A stretch of DNA of 64,000 nt from an uncultured Cycloclasticus sp. (GCA_913057515.1 CAJXOJ010000008.1:1-64000), one strand, 5' to 3'; shown: positions 48,731-58,043, numbered from the stretch's first letter. Made by a program: numbers and translations. Notes: a model not told the origin generated them from the sequence alone.

Positions 48731-50239
48731 TTACTGCTTTTTGTCACGCTTTAAAAAACTAATACTCAGCGATAGCGCTATAAATAGCAAAAACCACCAC
48801 CAACCACCTTGTACAAAGGGAGTTGCACCTTTCAAAGGGGTTATTTCGCCTGTTAAGGCAAATCGCTTAAACATAGGAGCTTGCTTAACGATTTGGCCCA
48901 GTGGATCAACAATGGCTGTTAGGCCTGTATTGGTAGAACGCAACAAATAACGACCACTTTCAAGCGCTCGCATCCTTGCCATCTGAAAATGTTGATACGG
49001 CGCAATCGTATCGCCGAACCAAGTATCATTACTCACATTTACTAAATAAGCTGCTTCTGGTAGACCATCAATCGATGTTTGCTGAAATACATCTTCATAG
49101 CAAATGGATGATGCAAATGGATAACCAGCGCCTGTTAATAACCGCTGCTCCTTAGGCCCTGCCGAAAAGTCCGATAAAGGGATATTCAAAAAGCGTAATA
49201 GTATTGTCGAAAAAGGTTTCAACGGCATATATTCGCCTAATGGAACTAAATGCCGCTTTAAATAAAAATCCTTTGGATATCGAACACTATGTAAACTATT
49301 AAAATAATCGCTATTGCCTTCAGGCATAACCGGTAAGCCCAAAATGATATCCATTTGGCGATCATTTGCCTCGCGCGTTAGAACCGGCATTAATGAGTGC
49401 TCCGCATGATGAAAAAAGGCAGGCACTGCCGTTTCCGGCCAAATAACCAAGTCAGCACCCACTTGCTGTCTTGTCATATCCAAATAAATGCCGTTATTAA
49501 TTTGTCGAAAAGACCTTAACCACTTAATTTCTTGTGGGATATTTCCTTGCAACAAAGCCACCTTAATTGGCTCACCCGCAGGCTTGGTCCAACTCAGCTC
49601 GCTCAAATAAAAACCAGCCAGCCAAACAACGAATAATAAAACTGCTGATAAAACACGGTAACTGATTTTTACTCCGTAAAAACAGTATAAAACCACACCA
49701 ACCGACAGCACAACAAACCAAGAAACACCCAACACCCCGACGATTGCCGCCCAGCCAGACAACCATGTATCCAGCTGACTAAACCCAAGCGACAGCCATG
49801 GAAAGCCAGTAAACAAAACACCACGTAGCACTTCCAGTCCAACCCATAAACTTGGGAACGCAAGTAAATAACGAATCGCGCAATTTTGCTTGAAGAACCG
49901 ATTCATTAAATAAGCAAATAGCGCTATATAAAGAGCAAGGATCGCCACCATACCCAGCATAATAATAACGGCTAGCCATAATGGCGCATGACCGAAATGA
50001 TGAATACTAAAGTACACCCAATAAACACCGTGGCCAAAGTAGCCCCAACCAAATGAGTAACCCATTAATGCAGCTTGCTTGGGTGTTAAAGAACGTAAAA
50101 GAAACAACAGTAACGCGAGTGACACTAACGCCACAAAAGGTAGCTCATAAGGTGCAAAGGCCAAGGGAAGAAGTGCACCGGCTAGAAGCGCCAGTAGGTG
50201 CAGCTTAATCGGCCTGAATATCCCAACCCCTACTTCCAT
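48731..50239 (-). CDS. lnt: Apolipoprotein N-acyltransferase
   Basis: A 502-residue inner-membrane enzyme that adds the third acyl chain to lipoproteins. About seven membrane helices surround a periplasmic nitrilase-like domain (about 220-480). Its catalytic Glu is in VIWPETAVPAFF, the Lys in FYLKRHLVPLGEYMP, and the Cys in SSICYEDVFQ; WPETA and NVSNDTWFGDTIAPYQHFQMARMRALE follow the family. A C-terminal helix ends in KRDKKQ. It lies 11 bp after corC, the last gene of the miaB-ybeZ-ybeY-corC-lnt run. Confidence 0.96.
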   Translation of the reverse strand: MEVGVGIFRPIKLHLLALLAGALLPLAFAPYELPFVALVSLALLLFLLRSLTPKQAALMGYSFGWGYFGHGVYWVYFSIHHFGHAPLWLAVIIMLGMVAILALYIALFAYLMNRFFKQNCAIRYLLAFPSLWVGLEVLRGVLFTGFPWLSLGFSQLDTWLSGWAAIVGVLGVSWFVVLSVGVVLYCFYGVKISYRVLSAVLLFVVWLAGFYLSELSWTKPAGEPIKVALLQGNIPQEIKWLRSFRQINNGIYLDMTRQQVGADLVIWPETAVPAFFHHAEHSLMPVLTREANDRQMDIILGLPVMPEGNSDYFNSLHSVRYPKDFYLKRHLVPLGEYMPLKPFSTILLRFLNIPLSDFSAGPKEQRLLTGAGYPFASSICYEDVFQQTSIDGLPEAAYLVNVSNDTWFGDTIAPYQHFQMARMRALESGRYLLRSTNTGLTAIVDPLGQIVKQAPMFKRFALTGEITPLKGATPFVQGGWWWFLLFIALSLSISFLKRDKKQ

Positions 50240-50250
50240 TTTAAAAACGA

Positions 50251-51111
50251 TTAATCAGTGCTGTCGGCTAATGGGCTGAGTAGCGTCATTCGGAGCAAAT
50301 GGACTCGACGATTATCGGCCCTTAATACTTCAAATAGAAAATCATCAATTTGTGTTTTTTCACCATGCTCGGGCACATGACCAAAACTTTTCACCACCAT
50401 ACCACCGACAGTATCCACATCATCGTCAGAGTAAGCCGTACCAAAGCGCTCATTAAAGTCTTCTATTTCTGTCAATGCTTTAATATTATATTCACGTTCA
50501 TTACGTTGAAGGATAAACGCTTCTTCTTCAAAGTCATGCTCATCTTCAATTTCACCCACTATCTGCTCAAGCACATCTTCAATCGTAATAAGACCCGCCA
50601 CCGAACCATACTCATCGATGACAATCGCCATGTGGTTTCTATTCGCGCGAAACTCATGCAACATCACATTTAAACGTTTACTTTCTGGCACAAAAATAGC
50701 TGGACGCATCACATCTTTCACATCAAATTTTTGATCTTCACCAGCAATCACATAACTTAGCAAATCTTTTGCTAATAAAATCCCTGCGACGTGTGATGTT
50801 TCTTCGTCTTGAACAGGAAATCGTGAATGCGCAGATTCTGTCACCAGCGGGTAAATTCCTTCTAATGCAGCGTCTCTAGGGATAAAAACAATCTGCGAAC
50901 GCGGAATCATAATATCCCGAACCTGCAACTCAGACACTTGCAACACGCCCTCAATCATCGCCAAAGCATCTTGGCCTAATAAATCTCTTTTTTCGGCATC
51001 GCGCATTAATTGAACAAGGTCCTCACGATCTTTTGGCTCACCCATCAATGCTTGCCCAAGTCGCTCAATCCAAGAGCGGTTTTCAATTTTTTCGTTCTGC
51101 GATTGATTCAT
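50251..51111 (-). CDS. corC: CorC/HlyC-type CBS-domain protein
   Basis: A 286-residue cytosolic protein with two CBS domains (about 70-190; VRDIMIPRSQIVFIPRDAALEGI and VKDVMRPAIFVPESKRLNVML, then AIVIDEYGSVAGLITIEDVLEQIVGEIEDEHD) and a C-terminal CorC/transporter-associated domain (about 205-280; DDVDTVGGMVVKSFGHVPEHG). In E. coli YbeX/CorC it is linked to Mg2+/Co2+ efflux and ribosome quality. It is 8 bp after ybeY. Confidence 0.95.
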   Translation of the reverse strand: MNQSQNEKIENRSWIERLGQALMGEPKDREDLVQLMRDAEKRDLLGQDALAMIEGVLQVSELQVRDIMIPRSQIVFIPRDAALEGIYPLVTESAHSRFPVQDEETSHVAGILLAKDLLSYVIAGEDQKFDVKDVMRPAIFVPESKRLNVMLHEFRANRNHMAIVIDEYGSVAGLITIEDVLEQIVGEIEDEHDFEEEAFILQRNEREYNIKALTEIEDFNERFGTAYSDDDVDTVGGMVVKSFGHVPEHGEKTQIDDFLFEVLRADNRRVHLLRMTLLSPLADSTD

Positions 51112-51119
51112 GTTAAGTC

Positions 51120-51578
51120 TTAGCTCTCATACGGGTTGCGGATTCCAATGCCGTCTAATAATTTTATTTCCAATGTTTCCATCTGCTGCGCATCGTTCGA
51201 GTCGATATGGTCGTAGCCTTGAAGATGTAAGCAACCATGTATCACCATGTGCGCCCAATGTGCCAATACCGCTTTACCTTGCTCAGCGGCTTCGCTCAAC
51301 ACCACCGGCACACAAATAACTAAGTCACCAAGTGTAAGGTTTGATAGCGCATCAGCCGGTAAGCCTTCAGGTTGCTCAAATGGAAAGCTTAACACGTTGG
51401 TTGGGCCGTTTTTTTGACGGTAGGCCTGATTTAACGCCGCAGACTCTTCCTCATCCACCAGTCGAACAACAACGTCCGCATTTTTATGTTGATCTGTCGC
51501 CAGCTCAACCCATTTAGTCACTGTCTGCGTGTCAGGTAATTCAGAGCATTCTGTCGCTATTTGCACCTCAACCGTCAT
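51120..51578 (-). CDS. ybeY: Endoribonuclease YbeY
   Basis: A 152-residue zinc endoribonuclease for 16S rRNA 3'-end maturation and 70S quality control. The H3XH5XH motif reads HMVIHGCLHLQGYDH (about 113-127), three zinc His residues intact. NQAYRQKNGPTNVLSFPFE near 50-68 is the conserved substrate loop. Its start overlaps the ybeZ stop by 4 bp, so YbeY and the PhoH-like ATPase are made together. Confidence 0.96.
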   Translation of the reverse strand: MTVEVQIATECSELPDTQTVTKWVELATDQHKNADVVVRLVDEEESAALNQAYRQKNGPTNVLSFPFEQPEGLPADALSNLTLGDLVICVPVVLSEAAEQGKAVLAHWAHMVIHGCLHLQGYDHIDSNDAQQMETLEIKLLDGIGIRNPYES

Positions 51579-52534
51579 GACTTACTGTGCTTTTCATAGG
51601 CAGAAACAATTTTCTGAACAATCGGGTGACGCACAACATCAGCACCTGAAAACTGGGTAAAACTAATGCCCTGAATATTTTTCAAAATCTTCGTCACTAA
51701 CTTCAAACCAGACTCTGTATGGCCCGGTAAATCTATCTGCGTAATATCACCCGTTACCACCACGGTGGAACCATAGCCGATACGCGTTAAAAACATCTTT
51801 ATTTGTTCCGGCGTTGTGTTTTGTGCCTCATCCAAAATAATAAACGCTTCGTTAAGTGTTCTGCCACGCATAAAGGCAAGCGGTGCAATCTCAATAATGT
51901 TCTTTTCAATGAGTTTTTCTACCCGCTCAACGCCCAACATTTCATATAAAGCATCGTACAAAGGCCGCAGATAGGGATTTATCTTCTCACTCAAATCACC
52001 GGGTAAAAAACCTAAGCGCTCCCCAGCCTCTACAGCGGGTCTTGCTAAAATGATTCTTGCCACTTTTTCTGACTGCAAAGCCTCTACTGCACAGGCCACT
52101 GCAAGATACGTTTTACCGGTTCCGGCAGGCCCAATACCAAAAACAATGTCATTTTTAGGAATACTTTTAACATAAGCCTGTTGGTTGCCACCACGCGGCT
52201 TAATAATTTTTTTCCGTGTGTGGATAACAGTAGAGTCATCATTTACCGGCTGTTCGATATCCATTTTATTTTCCTGCACTAATAGGTGCACTTTTTCGGG
52301 TGTTAATTGATCGCTTTCTGTACTTTTATATAGTTCTTTTAATGCCGTAATAGCGGAGCTTACATCTGCATTAGAACCACTGACACTAAACAGGTTACCG
52401 CGATTTTTTACCTCGACGTTTAAACGTCGTTCTAGCTGAGTGATGTGTTCATTAAATTGACCACATAAACTTGCCAAGCGCTTGTTATTAGCTGGTTCTA
52501 AGCTGATATCAATGGTTTTAGTTTGACTGCTCAA
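51575..52534 (-). CDS. ybeZ: PhoH-like ATPase YbeZ
   Basis: A 319-residue PhoH-family ATPase. An N-terminal KH-like part (about 1-90; LCGQFNEHITQLERRLNVEVKNRGN) precedes the P-loop FGIGPAGTGKTYLAVACAVEAL (split; Walker A GPAGTGKT) and Walker B AFIILDEAQNTTPEQIKMFLTR. YbeZ binds YbeY and is likely an RNA helicase-like partner. It directly follows miaB with one base between and is coupled to ybeY. Confidence 0.95.
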   Translation of the reverse strand: MSSQTKTIDISLEPANNKRLASLCGQFNEHITQLERRLNVEVKNRGNLFSVSGSNADVSSAITALKELYKSTESDQLTPEKVHLLVQENKMDIEQPVNDDSTVIHTRKKIIKPRGGNQQAYVKSIPKNDIVFGIGPAGTGKTYLAVACAVEALQSEKVARIILARPAVEAGERLGFLPGDLSEKINPYLRPLYDALYEMLGVERVEKLIEKNIIEIAPLAFMRGRTLNEAFIILDEAQNTTPEQIKMFLTRIGYGSTVVVTGDITQIDLPGHTESGLKLVTKILKNIQGISFTQFSGADVVRHPIVQKIVSAYEKHSKS

Positions 52535-52535
52535 C

Positions 52536-53909
52536 TTAAAGCACTCCGCACTTATCTTCCCTATCCATTGCGGTTTCTTTGCTTTTACTAACCATTCGCC
52601 CTCTCAATGAGTATGGCAATGCTTCAGTAATTAACACATCAACAAACTGCCCTGCTAAACGCACAGGACCGGCAAAATTCACCACCCGATTATTTTCCGT
52701 TCGCCCAGTCATTTGTAAGGAATTTTTCTTAGACTCACCTTCTACTAACAAGCGCTGAACAGTCCCCACCATATTGCTTGAGATATCCGCTGTTTGCTGA
52801 GTAATTATTTTTTGCAAGCGCTCTAAGCGTTGTTTCTTAACACTCATCTCAATATCATCAGCCATATCTGCTGCGGGGGTGCCTGGTCGAGCGCTAAAAA
52901 TAAAGCTAAATGAAAAATCAAAACCAATTTTTTCAATCAACTTAATCGTTTCTTCAAACTCTTCGTCGGTCTCTTGTGGAAAACCAATAATAAAATCTGA
53001 CGAAAAGCTCATATTTGGGCGTATCTTTTTAAGTCGCGCTAGCTTCTCAATATACATATCGATTTCGTGCCCGCGCTTCATTCTTGCTAGCACGCTATTA
53101 CTACCACTTTGCACCGGCAAGTGAAGATGATCAACTAATTCTGGAATATCCTCATAGGCTTGAATCAAGCTCTCAGAAAATTCTTTCGGATGTGAAGTGG
53201 TGTAACGAATACGATCTATCCCTTCAATCGCTGCGACATAATGAAGCAATAAAGCGAAATCAGCCATTTCGCCATCGGCCATTTCACCCCGATAAGCATT
53301 AACGTTTTGGCCTAGTAAATTAACTTCCCGAACACCTTGCGCTGCTAGGCTTGAAACTTCAGCGATAACATCGTCCAAAGGTCGGCTAACTTCTTCACCA
53401 CGCGTATACGGCACAACACAAAAGGTACAATATTTACTGCAGCCTTCCATCACCGACACAAATGCCTTTGGCCCTTCCGCTCTTGGTTCAGGTAAGTTAT
53501 CAAACTTTTCAATTTCCGGAAAAGAAATATCCATTACTAATTTCTTTTTCGTTTGCGCTTCTTTTAGCATCGCCGGCAAGCGATGTAATGTCTGAGGTCC
53601 AAACACCACATCAACGTAAGGTGCGCGTCGCCGAATCACTTTGCCTTCTTGACTGGCAACACAACCACCCACACCAATCAGCAAATCCGGATTTTTTTCC
53701 TTGAACGGACGCCAGCGACCGAGCTGATGAAACACTCGCTCCTGTGCTTTTTCACGAATCGAACAGGTATTAAGAAGCAACACATCGGCCTCTTTCTCAT
53801 TTTCAGTTAGCTCTAAATCATGTGATTGAGCCAGTACATCAGCCATCTTTTCAGAATCATATTCATTCATCTGACAGCCGTGTGTACGTATAAATAGTTT
53901 TTTGGTCAT
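52536..53909 (-). CDS. miaB: tRNA-2-methylthio-N6-dimethylallyladenosine synthase
   Basis: A 457-residue radical-SAM methylthiotransferase acting on i6A37 in tRNA. The UPF0004 domain has Cys residues in [16 protein letters not shown]-like start (HGCQMN), LLNTCSIRE and [11 protein letters not shown], which bind the auxiliary 4Fe-4S cluster. The radical-SAM [15 protein letters not shown] lies near 157. [19 protein letters not shown] follows, and a C-terminal TRAM domain (about 375-440) binds tRNA. It heads the miaB-ybeZ-ybeY-corC-lnt run. Confidence 0.97.
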   Translation of the reverse strand: MTKKLFIRTHGCQMNEYDSEKMADVLAQSHDLELTENEKEADVLLLNTCSIREKAQERVFHQLGRWRPFKEKNPDLLIGVGGCVASQEGKVIRRRAPYVDVVFGPQTLHRLPAMLKEAQTKKKLVMDISFPEIEKFDNLPEPRAEGPKAFVSVMEGCSKYCTFCVVPYTRGEEVSRPLDDVIAEVSSLAAQGVREVNLLGQNVNAYRGEMADGEMADFALLLHYVAAIEGIDRIRYTTSHPKEFSESLIQAYEDIPELVDHLHLPVQSGSNSVLARMKRGHEIDMYIEKLARLKKIRPNMSFSSDFIIGFPQETDEEFEETIKLIEKIGFDFSFSFIFSARPGTPAADMADDIEMSVKKQRLERLQKIITQQTADISSNMVGTVQRLLVEGESKKNSLQMTGRTENNRVVNFAGPVRLAGQFVDVLITEALPYSLRGRMVSKSKETAMDREDKCGVL

Positions 53910-54006
53910 ATAAGCGACATTTTATACCAAAAAACACCTTTTTCATGGCGCTTAAAGAAAAACTCGCTCACTAATTTCTTCTGTGCTCCTAACTGACCTA
54001 TTTGAC

Positions 54007-54816
54007 TCAACTTGGTCCGCCTGCTTTTTTCACCATCATGCCTTTCGAAGGGTTATAACCCCAAACAGCTACGGTCATAAATATCACAAAAGCTGCTAAG
54101 GTATAAACAAAGGCATAACCATTAAATTGCCCATACATGGCAAAACGGAGCAGCTCAACAGCCTGAGAAAATGGGTTATAGCTCGCCAATGTATGCAATA
54201 ACTCACTGGACTCTTTAATTTTCCACAAGGGGTACAGCGCTGTAGACATAAAAAACATGGGGAAAATAACGAAATTCATCACCCCAGAGAAATTCTCTAA
54301 TTGCTTGATAAATGAAGATAACAACATCCCCAATGCCCCTAGCATCAAACCTGCTAATACCAAGGCAGGAAATAAACTAAGATAACCTAACCATGGTGCT
54401 TGAATATCATAAAACCAAGCCACCAACAAAAATACATAGGCTTGAAGAATCGACACAAACGTCCCTGCCATTAATTTACCCGTTAGTAGAAACCAACGCG
54501 GCAAGGGGCTCACCAACAGGGTTTTCATGCTACCCATTTCACGGTCATACACCATTGATAAGGAACTCTGCATGCCGTTAAAAAGCTGAATCATGCCGAT
54601 CAAACCAGCTGCAATATAGACCTCGTATAGTATGTACGTTTCATACGGCGGGATAATGGCTATCCCCAACGTTGAGCGAAAGCCTGCTGCAAATACAAAC
54701 AACCATACTAGCGGCCTAACTAGTGCAGCAACAAATCGTTCACGCTGAAGCAAAAACCGCCACAACTCACGTTTTATAATGCCTTTTAATGCAATAACCG
54801 CATGGCCAAGCTTCAT
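54007..54816 (-). CDS. ABC-2 type permease of the PQQ-associated ABC system
   Basis: A 269-residue ABC-2 permease with six hydrophobic segments. Marks: IIKRELWRFLLQRERFVAALVRPLVWLFVF at the start, VYDREMGSMKTLLVSPLPRWFLLTGKL near 90-115 (typical ABC-2 loop) and YNPFSQAVELLRFAMYGQ near 205. Its start overlaps the ATPase stop by 4 bp, and this is the last gene of a four-gene minus-strand run. Family knowledge places such permeases with PQQ-dependent alcohol dehydrogenase clusters; what is moved is unknown. Confidence 0.85.
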   Translation of the reverse strand: MKLGHAVIALKGIIKRELWRFLLQRERFVAALVRPLVWLFVFAAGFRSTLGIAIIPPYETYILYEVYIAAGLIGMIQLFNGMQSSLSMVYDREMGSMKTLLVSPLPRWFLLTGKLMAGTFVSILQAYVFLLVAWFYDIQAPWLGYLSLFPALVLAGLMLGALGMLLSSFIKQLENFSGVMNFVIFPMFFMSTALYPLWKIKESSELLHTLASYNPFSQAVELLRFAMYGQFNGYAFVYTLAAFVIFMTVAVWGYNPSKGMMVKKAGGPS

Positions 54817-55559
54817 CTTAATGTCCCTTGCGTTAGGTGTTTAAACGCTTGAGAAATATCGTCTGTTGACTCGCCACCACACACTTCATAAACCGAACCT
54901 TGCGCTTTGATTTTCCCTTCATGCAATACTATTAATTGATCGCTAGGGTATATTTCATCAATCAAATGTGTTGCCCACAGTACCGAGAGCTTATCGTCTT
55001 CACATAAAGCATGAACATGCTCGACAATACCTTTACGACTCGGCACATCCAAACCAACCGTTGGCTCATCTAATAACAATAAAGATGGCTGATGTAGCAA
55101 GGCTCTGGCAATCTCAACCCGTCGGCGATGCCCACCGTTAAGCTGACGAATTTTTTCATTCTTACGAGCTAGCATTCCTTGTCGGTCTAGCTCTTCTTCA
55201 ATTCGGCGTGTCGCCTGTTTACGCCTCATACCCTGCAAAGAGGCATGATAATAAAGATTTTGCAGAACACTTAAATCCATATCCAATGTCGTCTGCTGAA
55301 AGACTACGCCTAAGTGAGCTAATGCTTGGCAAGATTGACGCTTTACGTCATAGCCTTTAATAAAAATCCCACCCTCGCGGCTGTTATACAAATGAGTAAT
55401 TAATGAGAATAGTGTTGATTTACCCGCACCATTTGGTCCCAATAAGACCGCACAATCACCCGCTTCAACCGCTAAATTAACATCGTTTAATGCTACTTTG
55501 TTGCCATACGCATAGCTCAACTTTTCAACCAATAAGGAGAATGCTGAAGGACTGCTCAT
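54813..55559 (-). CDS. ATP-binding protein of the PQQ-associated ABC system
   Basis: A 248-residue ABC ATPase. Walker A GPNGAGKST, Q-loop VVFQQTTLD, Walker B SLLLLDEPTVGLD and switch His in VLWATHLIDE are intact. The signature reads LNGGHRRRVEIARAL, with Asn replacing the usual Ser of LSGG. The Asp-Met-Asp after the Q-loop and overall layout match the PQQ-dependent catabolism-associated ATPase group. It starts one base after the beta-propeller gene stop and overlaps the permease. Confidence 0.87.
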   Translation of the reverse strand: MSSPSAFSLLVEKLSYAYGNKVALNDVNLAVEAGDCAVLLGPNGAGKSTLFSLITHLYNSREGGIFIKGYDVKRQSCQALAHLGVVFQQTTLDMDLSVLQNLYYHASLQGMRRKQATRRIEEELDRQGMLARKNEKIRQLNGGHRRRVEIARALLHQPSLLLLDEPTVGLDVPSRKGIVEHVHALCEDDKLSVLWATHLIDEIYPSDQLIVLHEGKIKAQGSVYEVCGGESTDDISQAFKHLTQGTLR

Positions 55560-55560
55560 A

Positions 55561-56571
55561 CTATGGCTTAGCAGGCTTAAGCTTCATAGAACCCGCTGAC
55601 GAACTGTCACCTGACTCCGCTTTAACCGCAATACCCCAAGGGTAATGTCCGACCCGTACTGACTTCGTCACTTTTAACTTATCCACATCGATTATCGATA
55701 TATCATTACTCGCCCCATTGGTTGTATAGAGGCGTTTCATATCGGGCGAAAAGGCCAAATTCCAAACCCGCTGTCCCACTAATAAATATTTTTTGACTGT
55801 CATCGTTTTAATATCAACCACCGCCACACGATTAGCAGGCCCAAGGGCCACAAAAAGCAACTCGTTATTTGGGTGCGCTAAAACACCCACCGGCTGAATT
55901 AGCTCATCATTAACGCCTGCCACCTTAAAATGTAATTTTGCACTGACTTGCTTGCTTGATACATCAATACGAGATAATGAACCTGCAATTTCCGAACTCA
56001 CAAACAGCCATTGACCATCAACAGAAAATTCTGCCGCTCTAGGCCGTGGGTCAACCAGCGTATTCTCTTTAACCTGCTGCTCTTGTGGATCAATCCAATG
56101 CACCATATTGGTTGTTTCTGAGGTATTTACAACCCATTGCCCATCTTGGCTTATCGCAATGCCTTCAGGCTCAACACCTACGGCAATTTCTGCAATGGCC
56201 GTTTTTTTCTGAAGATCAATCACCGTTACTTTGTTATCGTCTTCATTAGAAACATATAACCATAGCCCATTGGGGTGGATTTTGAATAACTCAGGGTCAT
56301 CACCTGATGGTAAATGACCAACCACTTTTAAGGTGACGGCATCCAAAATCTGAATCGTATCATCATCACTTGCGGCAACGTACAGGTAAGCCTGGTCTTT
56401 ACTAAAAGCAAGGCCACGGGGGCGTTGACCTAACGGCACGGTTTTCAAAAGTTTTCCGCTTTCACCATCAACAATGGCCAAAGCATTGTCCTTTTCTAAG
56501 GTGATATATAGCGTATCGGCAACACTTAATGTTGAGAAAAACATCAACAAGATAACAATATATTTATTCAT
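55561..56571 (-). CDS. PQQ-associated YVTN beta-propeller protein
   Basis: A 336-residue periplasmic protein. Signal peptide MNKYIVILLMFFSTLSVADT; then about seven beta-propeller repeats of the YVTN type, e.g. GQRPRGLAFSKDQAYLYVAAS, HPNGLWLYVSNEDDNKVTVID, VEPEGIAISQDGQWVVN and FSPDMKRLYTTNGASNDISIID. This is the form found in PQQ-dependent catabolism clusters. It may bind a redox partner or ligand, but no enzyme activity is implied. It lies 24 bp after the binding-protein gene. Confidence 0.88.
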   Translation of the reverse strand: MNKYIVILLMFFSTLSVADTLYITLEKDNALAIVDGESGKLLKTVPLGQRPRGLAFSKDQAYLYVAASDDDTIQILDAVTLKVVGHLPSGDDPELFKIHPNGLWLYVSNEDDNKVTVIDLQKKTAIAEIAVGVEPEGIAISQDGQWVVNTSETTNMVHWIDPQEQQVKENTLVDPRPRAAEFSVDGQWLFVSSEIAGSLSRIDVSSKQVSAKLHFKVAGVNDELIQPVGVLAHPNNELLFVALGPANRVAVVDIKTMTVKKYLLVGQRVWNLAFSPDMKRLYTTNGASNDISIIDVDKLKVTKSVRVGHYPWGIAVKAESGDSSSAGSMKLKPAKP

Positions 56572-56595
56572 CTATCGGTTCCTTGATCTATTCCA

Positions 56596-57777
56596 TTAAA
56601 GGCGGCATGTTGATTCTGGCTCATCATACCCCAAGGTATCTAAATAGGTGCGGGGGTGTAAAAACTCTTTATGCGGTAACACCGAAACAATGGCCCTAGG
56701 CATAGCCAATAAAATAGGCTGACGCAACTGTTGATTCCATTGTCTAAACGTCAGCTTGACGCCTTTAAAGCCTGCCAAGCTAAATTGATCACTTAACATG
56801 AACTTTTTAACATCATCTAATTGCACACTATTGCTACGCGTCACCGCCTCTCCAATTGCTCTCACGGCTAACCATGCAGAGTAATCAATATCATTCATCC
56901 AACGGCCGGCTTGTTTATAAAACCGGTTCTGCATTTGCACCGCCCCCCATCGCTCATGTGTTCTATGCCAAGCAGTAGGCACTAAACCCTGAGTTCCAAT
57001 AACGGGTCTGGGCCGCCATGTATTCATCGTTAAATATTCGCCAAACAAACCTTTTACATCAGCAACTAGCATTACATCGTAATCAGCCCCTTGGGTAAAA
57101 ACCGGAATCTCTGCTTGTGCCGTCCGCCTTGCATCATGATCAAAGCTCCACGTTTTTTCTTCAACCAGTTTAATCCCAAAACGTGCTGCCGAACGCTTAA
57201 TAGCTTTTGTAAAGCGAAGGTCTTCATGATCAGTGCCCTTCACTAAAAACCATTTTGTCCAACGTTTTTTAAGCATCAGCTGGGCGAGCGCATCGGCCTT
57301 CATTTCATCACTGGGAATAATATGGAATGTATTGGTACTACAACTTTCATTTCTCAACTCACCATCTGTTGAAGAAACATTAAACAGCAAAACATTATTC
57401 GCTTTAGCAATAACCGAGAGCTTTTTCAGTGTAACGGTTTGCACATCCGCGACAACATATTGATAACCGTCGGCTACTAACTGATTAAATTCAGATACAA
57501 CATCTTCACCTACTAAGACATCAACACGTTTGAGTTCATAATGATGTCCTGTAAACATTCCCGTGGTATTGTTATCTTTGGTTGCTAAAATAGCGCCTTG
57601 CACACCTGCGTCCGATAGAACAGGATCAAGATTCGATAAGGCAGCTGGGTGCGACATTTTTTCGGTTAAAAAAGCCATATCGACAGCAAGATTATCCGCA
57701 TAAACTGAGCTAGAAAAACAGGCTATTGAGCAAGCAATATAACCAATGAAGCGCAGAATTAATAAAATATGTCTCAT
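56596..57777 (-). CDS. PQQ-associated periplasmic substrate-binding protein
   Basis: A 393-residue periplasmic binding protein of the branched-chain amino-acid receptor fold. Signal peptide at residues 1-28 (FIGYIACSIACFSSSVYA). KMSHPAALSNLDPVLSDAGVQGA near 40-62, WTKWFLVKGTDHEDLRFTKAIKRSA near 185 and the C-terminal SVLPHKEFLHPRTYLDTLGYDEPES match the PQQ-dependent alcohol dehydrogenase system family. Unlike classical importers it is paired with an ABC-2 permease, so it may sense rather than import. First gene of its operon; a TAAGG site precedes the ATG. Confidence 0.88.
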   Translation of the reverse strand: MRHILLILRFIGYIACSIACFSSSVYADNLAVDMAFLTEKMSHPAALSNLDPVLSDAGVQGAILATKDNNTTGMFTGHHYELKRVDVLVGEDVVSEFNQLVADGYQYVVADVQTVTLKKLSVIAKANNVLLFNVSSTDGELRNESCSTNTFHIIPSDEMKADALAQLMLKKRWTKWFLVKGTDHEDLRFTKAIKRSAARFGIKLVEEKTWSFDHDARRTAQAEIPVFTQGADYDVMLVADVKGLFGEYLTMNTWRPRPVIGTQGLVPTAWHRTHERWGAVQMQNRFYKQAGRWMNDIDYSAWLAVRAIGEAVTRSNSVQLDDVKKFMLSDQFSLAGFKGVKLTFRQWNQQLRQPILLAMPRAIVSVLPHKEFLHPRTYLDTLGYDEPESTCRL

Positions 57778-57919
57778 GAGCCTTACTGTAGTATTTTTTA
57801 ATTAACTGATAATAACGTATGCCATGTAAAGATAAACCCTTTCCGGTCATTTACTGAGCGCTGCTATTATTTGAATTAATAACCAGCCACCCATGCATTT
57901 AGAGTATAAAATAGCAGGC
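57778..57919. other. Intergenic region upstream of the PQQ-ABC operon
   Basis: No gene is seen. The promoter of the PQQ-ABC operon must lie here, but no clear -35/-10 pair was found by eye. The small RNA candidate described separately occupies the rest of this 356-bp gap (57920-58043). Confidence 0.5.
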
Positions 57920-57948
57920 AAAAAAAAGGCGACCCATAAAGAGTCGCC
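57920..57948 (-). terminator. Intrinsic terminator of the sRNA candidate
   Basis: On the minus strand GGCGAC and GTCGCC (57928-57933 with 57943-57948) form a 6-bp stem, extendable by a T-G pair, around a short loop, followed by eight T residues (57920-57927). No annotated minus-strand gene ends nearby, so the terminator needs a transcript of its own. Confidence 0.85.
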
Positions 57949-58008
57949 AAAGAGGAGGAGAACATTATCACGTTGAACAACCTGAGAACAGAGTTGCAGT
58001 AACAATGT
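57920..58008 (-). ncRNA. Candidate small RNA with anti-Shine-Dalgarno stretch
   Basis: About 89 nt on the minus strand between a strong promoter and a terminator, in a region with no gene. The 5' half folds as a long hairpin: the outer stem pairs 57999-58007 with 57961-57969 (9 bp, two G-U), and an inner stem (CAAC/CTG with CAG/GTTG) closes a TTCT loop. An unpaired CTCCTCCTCTTT follows (about 57949-57960), complementary to purine-rich ribosome sites. The 3' end is a GC stem plus eight U. This hairpin - C/U-rich single strand - terminator plan is that of trans-acting, Hfq-type sRNAs. I do not recognise it as a named family. Alternatives are a leader of an unseen gene or an untranscribed relic. 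Confidence 0.6.
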
Positions 58009-58014
58009 GAGTTC

Positions 58015-58043
58015 ATATTATATTGCTCCGCAACACTTGTCAA
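58015..58043 (-). promoter_or_regulatory. Near-consensus sigma-70 promoter of the sRNA candidate
   Basis: On the minus strand a perfect -35 TTGACA (58038-58043) is separated by exactly 17 bp from TAATAT (58015-58020), one base from the consensus TATAAT. The predicted start is an A at about 58006-58008. It points away from the plus-strand hydrolase gene and lies about 230 bp from the PQQ-ABC operon start. Confidence 0.8.
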
